DNA of 64,000 bases, taken from positions 8,303,512 through 8,367,511 of the forward strand of contig CP136064.1 in NCBI GenBank assembly GCA_032622095.1. The letters are read 5' to 3'. Shown piece after piece: positions 50,020 to 61,700 of the stretch (the stretch's first letter is position 1; each line of letters begins with the position of its first letter). The stretch comes from Siphonodentalium dalli. Lineage: Eukaryota > Mollusca > Scaphopoda > Gadilida > Siphonodentaliidae. A program made the translations under genes and the position numbers. Under the pieces are notes generated by a model that was not told the DNA's origin, made no database searches, and worked only from the letters and a program-made list of their open reading frames with translations.

Positions 50020-50860
50020 TTACAATTATTAATCATCCAGCCGTTATTCTAATGCGAAGATTTCCAAATATAGATATTACAGGGATATCCCACAGCCAGG
50101 GATGCCCTGAGCCAAATATAGATATTACCGGGATACCCTACAGCCAGGGATATCCCCAGTCACACATTCACTGCCAAAAACACATTTAGAAATTAAATGA
50201 CAAATGTTATTGGTTTTGGTTATTCAAGATTATACCTGATTATACATGATATTTTCATAATTGGTTTACTTAATTCGGCTCTGTCCCTATGTGGTTACAT
50301 TTGTGCATGTGCAAATTGGGTTGATGATCTGTGTCCATGTTAATACGATGACTCGGCAGAGCGTGGTTAACCGGTGTGTCGTTGTAATAGTTTTCATTGT
50401 TACTATTTATGTCGATGACAGCTATCTGCGTACCTGTTTATCGAATCGATGACCATGTCAGCTAATTATAACCTTTCCGAGAACTGCTCTACCTTTCTCG
50501 ATACGAACACCGTATATGGAAGCGACCGGTCATAATTGTATATACCGACGAAATTAAAGTTTAATCAGCGTTCGCAAGATCTATATATACCATATCGGGT
50601 AATAAACACGCGCACATGCAGAGAAACTTCTGAATACCATATTTGGATCAATATCGATTGCGGAATGTGATCCACATCATGATTATACAGGCATACATTT
50701 ATCAGATATACGTCTCTTATATTAAAGTCACATGTCTCCCAGCGCTCAAAAATACACCTAATAATATTCGTTTTTGGGTTTCGCCCGGTATCGAAATTGG
50801 TCGATAAATAAACTACCTTTCTACGGGCATTATATGTCCCATAACGACGCATTGCATTCA
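50020..50860. other. Intergenic DNA upstream of the actin-like gene
   Basis: A short tandem pair near 50066-50160 (CCAAATATAGATATTAC and CAGCCAGGGAT motifs). Otherwise nothing recognised. Confidence 0.45.
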
Positions 50861-50864
50861 TTAA

Positions 50865-51333
50865 AGGTACTCAACCCGATAAAACTCCTCTCAATTACTA
50901 TTTCAATGGCTTCGGAGGTCAAAAATATTTGATTCGAGTCGAGGAAGTCACCCATCAAAGCTCATATTTGTTAGATATCGATTTTAGAAATCTATTATTT
51001 TTCATTATCGGGAATACTATCTGGCCCAGAACTCAGTCAAAATTGCGTTAAAATTACCACTTGATTTTAGAGTTATCCATCCTTGTCTGTTTGAATAGAT
51101 TTTGAGTACACATCCAGAGCAGATTACGACAGTTGTTAGTACTCATCTCGAGTTTATAACAAATTTCAAAAATCAATATCTAATAACTCTGAGCTTTGTT
51201 TGATGGGTTCCTCGACTCGAATCAAATATTTTTTACCCCCAAAGCCAAAGAAATAGTAATATACGACCCTCCGATCGGATTGTTGTTGTTGGAATCTGTT
51301 GAGATGGGGACCCTCTTTACGGGTTGAGTACCT
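50865..51333. mobile_element. TTAA-flanked MITE, TIR AGGTACTCAACCCG, copy 1
   Basis: AGGTACTCAACCCG at the left and CGGGTTGAGTACCT at the right, each next to TTAA. Inner arms include TTTGATTCGAGTCGAGGAAG and its complement near both ends. 469 bp. A second copy occurs inverted at 62315-62799. Confidence 0.85.
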
Positions 51334-51804
51334 TTAAACAAAAATACAAATCTGAACACGGTGCATGCTTGGGTCCCTCACAAGCAGCATATGTACACGG
51401 CATGGAACATAAAAGAGCGTTTCGTGTTAGTCTATTCCCGATAAGGTAAAAAATAAAGAGCGTTTATTTCAGTTCTGTGCGAAAAAAATGGAACACTGCT
51501 GGAATATTGCTTTGACCATATAGGAAGTAATAAGAGCATATAAAGCCGGTATATCAATATTTCGTGTAATAGCCAACTTGCCTCCTTCCAAATTACGTTG
51601 ACAAAATTTGGAAGCTCGAATGATCTATGTCCGTTTAATGATCGAAATAAGATCATATTGTCATTATTTAACCTCAGCGCTCTATATGAACATAAAACGC
51701 GGTTTCTAAAACATACGAAATAAGCCCATATTTGCATTACATATTTTTAATCCGCCTTTTTCGTCTTCACGAATTACCAGGTGCATTTTCACTGGCACCT
51801 ACAT

Positions 51805-51995
51805 GTATGTAAATATTTAGGTCCAATATGATTCTATGTGCATAGTTAGGTCCAATATGAAACTATGTGAATATTTAGATCCAATATGAACCTATGTAAT
51901 TATTTAGATCCAATATGAACATATGTGAATATTTATGTCCAATATGAACCTATGTGAATATTTAGACCCAATATGAACATGTATGAATATTTAGA
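51805..51995. repeat. Tandem repeat of about 29-30 bp, about seven copies
   Basis: Units GTGAATATTTAGATCCAATA plus TGAACCTAT with variants. Confidence 0.88.
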
Positions 51996-52149
51996 CGAGG
52001 ATATGTTGATCGTATATATTAAAGATAGTGTATAGATCAGCGGTAAAATAGAAAAAAAGGCTCTACATTTCGATATACCACTACCCACGTGCGGTAGAAC
52101 AAGTTGTTTTAAAGACAATTGTTTTAAGAAGATATAAATATAGTTCACG

Positions 52150-53390
52150 AAAATGATAGTAAAAAATAATGCAATCTCTGGTGGCTATAGTAAAATTGAC
52201 GATGAATGATACCTATGCATCAGAGACTTTTTTAAAACAGAAATTCGTGATTTATTGTTAATCGACCCCTCTGTATAAGTACTAACTTATTTGTCAACAG
52301 TTTTTGTGTTAAAATTAATACATCATATTATATATCTACTTGAAAGAAAAATAGGTTGTTTTTTTTTAAATAACCCTTTTTCACAGAAATAGTTTTTTTT
52401 CACCAAACGAATATCGCAATCAATAATGCAAAACTATTTCTTGCATATTGAGCAGTAGTTATCTGAGAATCATATAGAGAGAGAATGTAACATCATTTTA
52501 CTGTACACCTGCATCTCACTGTTTTGTTTTTGTAAGAATTACTAGTAGCTTGAATAATAAGCATTAGTGTAACACAATTAACTTGTGAACTCATCATACA
52601 ACCCTATTGTGTTAACAAATTAATCCCAAAATTTACAACCTTATTCAAATTGATCCCAAATTTATCTGTCTATCACTGTTTCTTGTTATTATCATGTGAT
52701 TTTATCTTCTCAATAATATAAAATAAAACACATTATTTATATCTTTATTCAATACAAAACATGTTATTGTATAACATATGAATGTAGGTTGGCACAACAT
52801 CTTGTGAGATACTGGACTTTTGTTACTCTCTCCAACATGTTTTTTGTTTGAAAATAACATATTTTTTATAACTACTATATATACAAACTTTCCTAATGGA
52901 TCTCAATGGGACCCCACATGACTCGTGTGCTAAAAATACCGGACACGGAGACGTCGGATAAATGATTTAGACGTGTTTGGGATTCCAGACTTCCAATTAT
53001 AACAACATATTATATTGTTAACAGCTAAGTTTACATGCATTGACCAGGAGAGGTCTGCTAAAAAAAAGTTCCAGACACAGGGCGGTGGTGGGTGTGTGCT
53101 TCAAGGTTGGAAAAAAACATGCGATGCAAATTGTTTCTAACTAACATATTTATAAAATATTAATTAGGAAATATCAATGTATTTAAATTATATCACTTAG
53201 TTATGTATTGTGCTTGATGTTGCATCATTTCTATTAGTGAATAAAGGACACTTTATGCATCACCAACTTAACTTCGATACTTATAGTAGGCACTTAGATC
53301 AAATGTGTAGCTATAATTAAGTTGGCTGATTTTTAATCATTGTGAAGACACAATGGTATAATTTCATTGCAGGGGCACCATGAATGCGAT
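52150..53390. other. Intergenic DNA with no recognised feature
   Basis: Strongly AT-rich. No exon, repeat family or RNA gene recognised. A CAATT run at about 53409-53433 follows it. Confidence 0.5.
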
Positions 53391-53979
53391 TCAGCCTTTA
53401 TTCCACTTTCAATCAATTCAATTCAATTCAATTTAATAGTAACTCTGGTCATCATAAAAGACATTACAGAGACAATACATATGACACAATTACGTATCAT
53501 CAATACATACATGTACATGTATACACACACAGCAAATCATTATGATAAATATTATAATACATCGATGTCGCGTTTAATGGATGTATACTTGTTTACTCAT
53601 CATTATCAGATAACATATTTACCCATATATGGTCTATGGTGTGTATCAACGAATTTATATATACTTATATACATGTGGGTACTCGAGCACCTACAAATGT
53701 GAACGCGCACACATGCGCGTAAGCCTCATGAGTTTCTGAAAATTTCCCAAATCTTTTTAATAAATACCGAAAGGTTAAAAAAAATTGTTTTGCGCTCGCT
53801 ATTTTGATTGAATAATTGTTTCAACTCCAAAGTGTTTGGTCTATTGAAATAGTATGGTCTAATGTATCTTACTCTCAAACCCTTTAATTTTTCACACTTC
53901 AAGATAACATGGAATTACCCGGGGGAAATTCCATAATTGTCAGCGACGCAAAGCAAAATAGCTCATAAAGTCACTTAAT

Positions 53980-55400
53980 TATGAAAGTATGTAGTACCTG
54001 GTGGAACTATTGTTTGTCCACACATCGATTAATACTGAGAGCATATCCCGTCGGTCGCGGTGTGTTCAAGACTTCAAATAAGGTAAGGATGACAAAACGC
54101 TTTTTTTTATTTGCATACGCTTTTTGTAATGTGTCCCATGTTCACGGAAATCAACACATCCTTATAAATGGTATATTTCCTGACAGAATACTGAGATTAG
54201 CCAGTTGTTGTTGACAATTGAGAGTATATCTCTTCTTTTTGAAGAATGCCCCAGGCTTCCGAGAACCAACGCATCCATATAAATGTGTATTACCTGGTAA
54301 CACATATATATATACTTCACACCCTAATTTAAAATTGAGAGCATATATAGCTTCAGTTCGTGGTGCGTTCTAGACTAAAAATGATGTAGGGAGGTCCTCC
54401 AAAAAAAAATAAGGACAATTAGCCTTTCTTATTTGCCAGCCGCTTTTATTAGCGTGCTCCAGCCTTTCTGAACCCAATCCATCTATAGATACACTTGTAC
54501 CTCCTGATAGAATGCAACATTGTGTACATAATCTCGGTTAATAGTGAGAGAATATCGCTTCAGTGCGTGGTGTTTTCAAGACGTGTATTGCATTTGTATG
54601 CACAATGCAACATTTTTGTAACTAGGTTGTTGGGAACCAACCAAATCTATCACTTGAAGTTTTCTTGATACAATAGCCATTAATTTGTCCACACAATCGC
54701 TTAATATATTGATAGCATAGTCATTCAGTTCGTGGTGGATTAAAGACTTCAAATATGATAGGGATCCTAAAACAGTGAACAAAAAGTTATTCACGATACA
54801 GCCTCTTTTATAACTGTAGGCTGTCAGGAACCAACCTATCTATATCATTTTAATATTTCCCGATAGAACATATAGCCACTTGTCTACACCATCAGTTGAT
54901 ATTGATAGCATATCCATTCAGTTCGTGATGGATTCAAGACATCAACTATGATAGGGGGATAACAAAAAGCAGTAAAACAAATTCACATTTTTATTTGCCA
55001 GCCGCTTTTTGTAAAGTGTCCCAGGTTGTCGGGAAACAAAACAACCATAACAATTGAATGAATAGAATAAAATAGAATTTATTGAGCCTCATTTAAACAA
55101 TTGAAATATTTTGCTCATAGCAACAGCATTTGAATGAATACAATATCAAAACATTGTGAGTCTAGAGTCCAGACTAGATAAAGGAGCGTGAGGGTTGAAG
55201 TTGAAAGGTGAAAAGGTGAGTGATAGCTTTAATTTCTGATATAATAGCATTAGTCCACACCATTGGTTGGTATGATCGAGAGCATATCCAATTAGTTCGT
55301 GATGTCTTCAAACCTCCAAAGAGCGTATAGCGGGTCCCACAAGTTAATGAAAATTCGCCTTTCTCGATAGTTTGCCAGCCACTTTATGTAAAGTGTCCCA
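53980..55400. repeat. Degenerate tandem repeat, about 200-bp unit, six to seven copies
   Basis: Recurring words in the same order: GAGAGCATAT or GATAGCATAT, CAGTTCGTGGTG, TTCAAGACTTCAAAT, TTATTTGCCAGCCGCTTT, GTAAAGTGTCCCAGG. Copies are diverged and of uneven length. Confidence 0.75.
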
Positions 55401-55560
55401 GGCGTACGAACTTGCCAATAACATAATATTTATGTGATATTTAATATTGGTATAAGAACAAAACCTGTCTTTATTTTTAATATTTTTTCTGTTTATTGCG
55501 GGTTTATCTGATGTGACTATTTAAACAGCAATACCCACCACGAAGGCCATGCGTGCCTTT
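55395..55560. repeat. Dispersed repeat (shared with 49.0 kb and 56.2 kb)
   Basis: Shares TTGGTATAAGAxCAAA, CTGTCTxTATTTTxAxTATT, TTCTGTTTAT and AGCAATACCCACC with 48990-49145 and 56195-56345. Confidence 0.6.
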
Positions 55561-55759
55561 AAAAAGGAAGCCCTTTCATCAAGAGTTGGAAAGCGTAGGC
55601 CATGCTAGTACTCTGAACATGGATTGAAATGTACTCTGAACATGGATTGGAATGTTGACACAGAACATTGTGCTGTACTATATACGCCCTGTCACTAACT
55701 CGCGGCCATATTGGATCCACCAGGTCCGGTTCCGCGGTTAAACTGCTACACGTCGAAGT

Positions 55760-55850
55760 TTAGGAGTATAGCATTCCATATATGGAAGTCATGAATAATT
55801 CAAAAGCTCCATATATGGAAATGCTACTCCAAAAACTCTTACCTTGGTTG
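55760..55850. repeat. Inverted repeat carrying two CCATATATGG motifs
   Basis: GGAGTATAGCATTCCATATA and its near complement ending ATGCTACTCC face each other across about 25 bp. Each arm holds a CArG-like core. More likely a small hairpin element than a promoter. Confidence 0.5.
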
Positions 55851-56194
55851 GCCTTGGTTGTAGCTTATAATTTAAAATAAAAGTTACCAAATTACGAATT
55901 TCCTCAAGAATATACTAATATAATAGTATATTGATAGCATGAATGCGATATTATCCACAAAACACATTGTTTGTGCCGAGCATTTGTTTATATACATCAC
56001 GTAAATGGTTGCGATAAGCAAAGCACCGATATCTTGAGTGGCGAGGATTAGCGAGCGCTATATCGGTATGTTATAAACAGTTGCGGCAATTTTAACGAAA
56101 AATTCATCAGTGGGGTTTCTTCAGTGTTCAGTGTTTTGCGCACATTCTTTACATATTGTTCTGTATAATATAAGACATTGGTTTACTAACAAGG

Positions 56195-56345
56195 CGTATA
56201 CGATCTTTACAATAACATGATATTTATGGGATATTTATGATCACTATAAAAACAAAATGTGTCTATATTTTAATATTATTTCTGTTTATGACGGATGTGA
56301 CTGTCGTATTTTAACAGCAATGCACATCGGGAAGGCAAACCTTAT
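56195..56345. repeat. Dispersed repeat, further copy
   Basis: Same family as 55395-55560 (TGTGTCTATATTTTAATATT, TTTCTGTTTATGACGG, CAGCAATGCACATCGGGAAG). Confidence 0.6.
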
Positions 56346-56367
56346 ATCTAAGCTTCCTCCGAAAGCG

Positions 56368-56838
56368 CGTATATGTGATCCGCCATATCAAATCCAGTCG
56401 TAAGTCGGGATTGTTTTACCCTGTGCCAATGCATTCTCTTATATATGCGAGTCGACCATAGGTCGCCTCGCATATATAAGAGAATGCATTGGCCTAACAA
56501 TTTTTTATCATTTTTTTAAAATAAATGTTTCTTACAATTTTGAGGACATAAAATAAAAAACATCCATTACCCTGTAGGGAGCCCCACACATATATAGAAG
56601 CATATAGAAGAGTGTCGTACGTCTGCTCATGTTTGTCTGGGGCTCTGTATGGGTTAAATTATAAAATTGTTAAAGAATACAAGAATTATTTTGTTAAATT
56701 GTAAAAAATTGTTAGGCCAATGCATTCTCTTATATATGCGAGGCGACCTATGGTCGACTCGCATATATAAGAGAATGCATTGGCACCGGGTAAAAAAAAT
56801 CCCGACTTACGACTGGATTTGATATGGCGGGTCACATA
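56368..56838. mobile_element. Foldback element, TIR ATATGTGAxCCGCCATATC, complete
   Basis: Terminal inverted repeats continue through CAAATCCAGTCGTAAGTCGG into CCCTGTGCC. Two near-perfect palindromes lie at about 56424-56490 and 56716-56783, and they are inverted copies of each other. The spacer GGAGCCCCACACATATATAG and AAAATTGTTAAAGAATACAA is shared with 746-1352 and 22446-22730. Confidence 0.9.
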
Positions 56839-57002
56839 TGTGACCATGCACACGTGCGATATTACTGGTACTAATACTGTCGTATAGAAATAGAATCTCT
56901 AATGAGTCGCAATTAGGGACGTGGTTAGAGAGTCTTCATTGTGGGAAGGGGGTGTCCACCTTGGAATTTCCAACTGCACCCTCCCCCTTGGATAGGCTAG
57001 AG

Positions 57003-57483
57003 GTCTAGAGGTCTAACTCCAGGCAAATTCAGGCGTCATTTAAAAAAAAAATAGATTAGCAGTTTTTAAATGGCCACAGGAGATGGACTTCAACCCCTTG
57101 TCCGCAATGTGAGAAAATTGTGAAATCTGAATCTGAATACTGCAAAAAATATTAGCATCTATCTAGAGCTCTAACTCCAGGCAAATTCAGGCGTCAATTT
57201 TTAATTGATTAGCAGTTTTTTGACTGGCCATGCACCGGGAGGAACCATGACCCCCCCCCCCCCCCCAAGCCAATTGGGAGAAATTTTAGAAATCTGAACC
57301 TGAAAACTGAACAATCCTAGCATCTAGAGATGTAATGTAACTCCAGGCAAATTCATGCTTCGGTTTTTAAAATCAATTAGTTTTTGACTGGCCACCGAGG
57401 AGGGATCAGGAACCCCCCTAACCAGTGGGAGAAATTGTTTTAATTTGAACCTGAAAACTGAAAAATCCTAGCATCTAGACTGG
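57003..57483. repeat. Tandem repeat of about 155 bp, three copies
   Basis: Each unit has CTAACTCCAGGCAAATTCA-like and TGAATACTGxAxAAATxxTAGCATCTA-like landmarks, with a poly-C tract at about 57251-57266 in the second. It is interrupted by small deletions. Confidence 0.85.
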
Positions 57484-57499
57484 CACAAAGCTCTCCAAG

Positions 57500-58500
57500 T
57501 GTTGGAAATTTCCGACCCCCCCCCCCTATAAGGTTGGACAATTCCAACTGATGGCCATTTCATCCAAAATGTTTACAAAACGCAGGAAAATATATCACCG
57601 TTGGTATGAAAACAACAAATTTCCCACTAATAATTAGTTGAAAAAGCAAACCACGGTAAACTTTCAACCTATTATTCCATAGTGAACATTTTGACCATGT
57701 CCCCACATCCCTTATCGCAATTCTATACGAACTTTATTAACCCAGTACAATAAATTCGATTCGAGCGCTGTTAAACTCGATTTTAGTGGATGAGGTTAAT
57801 ACATTTCGTGTAGAATTTCGACGAATTTTATATCCTTCTAATCACATTAACACATTTAGTAAGGAAAAACTTTCTCGAAACGGCTGGGGTTATCACAACC
57901 AAAGAGGAATTAAAGACACCTTCAATACAAAATATAGTTTCATTTTAAATGTGTCTTTTCGTGTTGACAAAATTGATCAACCACGGCCTTTAAATATCAC
58001 CACGGTTATCTCACATTCAACACAAAATAACCCAACATAAAATGAATATCACAATTATATTCTAATTAACATAATAACATTGATCGATAGCATTGTGTTA
58101 AGCTCTTATGCCACTGCGCGTCCGTATAATACACGTGTGTCTTATTAAAAAAATAAGGCCGGATTAGGGGCTAATTATGTGATAAATATCAGATTTACAG
58201 ATTTAAGGAGGCAAGGACTCGGTACGAGTGTTCCTTGCTTCAAATATGATTGCTTTGAACAGTGAGTGTGAACACATTATAGTTTTTTTTTTATATCGGA
58301 ATAGCCATGCATCGATCTGAACGGCAGTTAGACCTATTGTTATTCCCACAACGTGATAAAGAGATTACATCCTAGTTTTATTGTGAACACTGAACATCAT
58401 GTGCCGCTTTAAGAATCAGTTCCGTTTAAAAATTCGTTTCGTTTGACAGTTTCTATTTTATATATTTCCAAAATGTCTGCGCCCATCGTAAAATAATAAC
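57500..58500. other. Upstream region of LCMT1, nothing firm
   Basis: An open frame at 57786-58040 has no known motif and biased Ile/Asn/Thr content, so it is left uncalled. No clear TATA box was assigned. Confidence 0.4.
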
Positions 58501-58551
58501 AACTACATGTAAAGTTTGCTGACAAATTTTTTCTCAATTAGGGATACTTTT

Positions 58552-58776
58552 ATGTCCCCCGGTAGAATGGACGGTAGAATGGACGGAGACGAAGCAATCA
58601 GGGCAACTAATGACGAAGCGTCCAGTAGCAAGTTATATGCTGTTGAGAAGGGTTATTGGAAAGACGATTTCATTTCTCATTTCGTTGCAAGATCATCTCG
58701 GAAAGAACCAGAGATCAGTCGCGGTTATTATGCAAGAGTGACTGCGATAAAGAACATGGTAGATCAATTTATTGAG
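58552..58776 (+). CDS. LCMT1: LCMT1 exon 1
   Basis: 75 codons ending in DQFIE, donor GAG|GTGTGT, phase 0. It begins MSPGRMDGRMDGDEAIRA. The MDGR repeat comes from a 12-bp direct duplication in the DNA. Confidence 0.85.
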
Positions 58777-61700
58777 GTGTGTGTAATATAGGTGCCTATG
58801 ACGTCATGTTTTATATAGAAATTATGGATACATTTGATTTACATAATGCATTGGGGGGGGGGGGGGGGTGGTATGGTATGGTATGATGAAAATCCGCCGT
58901 TGACATGTTGGTGCACCCCCATCAGATGGGGTAGCATCCTACAATGTACTATATACAAACATATGTTTTATATCGTAACGTCACCCTCCACATGCGAAGC
59001 CACAGTAGACCTGAAATGAGCCTGAAACTTGGATGAGACTTTGATCTGTATTGCTGCACATGTAACCGTACATGCCGACGTTGCTGAAATGTCCCATTAC
59101 TGTGTCACACAATCAAATGCTACAATATACTATATATACACGTAGTTATGTAGATTGAAGAGAGTTAACTCTATTACACCATCACCTGAAATGTCTATCA
59201 ACTTATGCCTCGAAGGGAGGAATTTAGACAGGAATTTTGTACATGGTTGTACACGCGACAGCCACTAACGTCCCCACCGATGGGATGCTGCTTAACGACA
59301 CCTCCAGGGTTTTTTTTAGGTGTCCTTAGGCTCCGGTATTCGGCCCCATTCCCAATGGGAAAAAGGCACCTTTATTCCCAATTTTCAACCACCAAATTCC
59401 CAATTGCAGGCAGGTATATAATATCATTGGGTTTATTGAATAATTATCAATTTTTTCAGACGTTTTGTACACTCAGTCGATCGATAAACGACTGAAAACC
59501 CGTATTAAATCAGCGACATCGGGAGCCCGCATCGTATAATGTACACGCAGCGAGCCTACCGCTATTCTCAAAGTAATTGACCAGAAAAACCGTGTGATAC
59601 CCCCGGTCATGACCGAGGTGATACCGGTAATAAACGGTAAGCGGTATCGAGATGGTCACGGCGGTGGAGTTACGGTATTGGGCGATAATGATACCGCAGT
59701 CTTTTAGCGGGCACCGCATTAATGTTTTTGAATACCGCGGTCTTTTAGCGGGCAGGGCACCGCATTAATTTTTTTGAATACCGCGGTGATTTTCATGGAA
59801 CTCTTTGAGGGGAGGTATTTACTCCCACATACTTGTTCGCATTAACAAGCGGTATCAGTACCGTGGTATTGGAGGATACTGCGGTATAGTACCGCGGTAT
59901 TAACGGGGGTGACACCACGTTATTGGTGGTCAATTACTTTAAGTATAGCGGTAACTATTAGTATAACATGGTGGATGGCTTGAATCCTTCCGTTGTTATC
60001 TGTGAATTTTTAACTTACCTGAGGCTGCGAAATGGACCTCAATAGGCTGGGATTTTACTCCATCTTTGAGTTACCTGTGTTCAAGCCTTGAAATAGGGTG
60101 TCTGTCATTTGCAGAATGAGGTCCCATTCTGCTTACACCTCAGCAGAATGAGGTTCCCAGAGGGTGAATTTGGTGATGCTAGCATCACTAAATTCACCCT
60201 CTGGGGACCTCATTTGCAAATGACAGACACACTATTTCAAGGCTTGCCTGTGTTTAAGTCGCGTTATACACAGAAAATTACAGTATTAGACTATTTACTT
60301 GTGTGTAACAGTGATTAATTGAATTTTTCTAAAATTTGGTCTGTAAAGACACATTTTTCCCAATTCGAAGGGACCCGGACTCATTCCCAAAATAGGCAGA
60401 AAAATCCCTGACCTCAGCGAGGCATACACGGGTACTTTATATAGGCACGTTGTGAACTCCTGACTGTTGTTTTGTCGAGGATCGATGTGAATCGATCCGG
60501 GGGTCCAGGCGAAACCTCTGGCCAGTAGTCGAACATGCTAACCACTCGGCCATCACACTCCCTAACATCACACTCTCTGGGGGTGACAAATCAACAGGTC
60601 TGGGTGAACCACGGATCAATCTATATTAGACTATACTAGCCCAAGCAGGCTAAAATAGATCGATCAGTCTTCCTATCACAGTGCTCATTGTTGCAAGAAA
60701 GATATTTCTTGAATATTGTAATTTTGTTTGTTTGAAGATTTGTGCATAGAGGATCTACTAGTATGAGTCCCCAGTTTATAGCAGAATTTACAAAACAAGT
60801 CTAATTAACTAGTTCTGGACCGAGCCTTTGGTTCATTAATCCAAGAGGTTCAATAGTCTGAGGGTTCCTAAATATAAAGTGTGCCAACAAAGAAAGGTAT
60901 TCAGTCAGTTAATGCTGTCAGATGTAACTGCTGGCAATTCCATGACATTGACCTGTCAAGGCGATGTAGGAATCTCCAGGTGGCCATGCGTGTGATTGCT
61001 ATTAACCATTTTGTTTCACTTCATAAAATGTCTTGTTCATTTCCAAAAAACTTTAATAGTTCCTGTTCTTTTTGTTACAGTTAACTAGATGCAAGTGTCA
61101 AATTGTTAATATTGGTGCTGGGTATGATACACTGTTCTGGCGACTTCACGAGCAGGGCAAGATACCCACATCATTTGTGGAAATGGATTTTCCGCATGTT
61201 ACCCACAAGAAATGTCAACTCGTCAAGACGAAACAGCCTCTCATAGAGAGGGTCCAGACTGAGGGTATGTACACAATGATATGAACTAGTAACAACCCCG
61301 CTGGAGGTCGGGTCGTGTATCTAGGTAACAGGCGGGCATACGTACTTGTGACGTCACACATAATTTACAGTATACCGTGTAGGTAAACATTTTAGCGAGA
61401 CGACTTTTTTGTGAAAAAAAATAAATCACGTGACTTCCAGCAATGGTTTCACAAAATTTGCTGAATCAGATATGAAACTAATTTGCTACTTCACAACTTC
61501 CGATATGTGGCAATGAACAACTGAAGTATTTATTTATTTATATTATAACAGTAAGTTGTTATGAATATGTCCTGCATACTAGTAGGTATCATGTTTTGCT
61601 TTATCTCTTGAGACACAGTTCTGTCTGTATTAGGAAGAGCTATTTAACTATTTCTCACTCAGATATTATACCGGTATCTGTTCACTTTCAAATATTAGTA

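Noticed and set aside
55780-55830. Second SRF-type promoter with two CCATATATGG sites
   Set aside because: The two sites are the arms of one inverted repeat with no gene or TATA box nearby.
57786-58040. 84-codon plus-strand frame as an upstream LCMT1 exon
   Set aside because: LCMT1 N-terminal motifs are already in 58552-58776, and this frame has no conserved motif or convincing donor.
60480-60570. Functional tRNA-Leu or tRNA-Ser gene
   Set aside because: Only the head region resembles a class II tRNA. B-box spacing and acceptor stem do not fit, so it is called a SINE.
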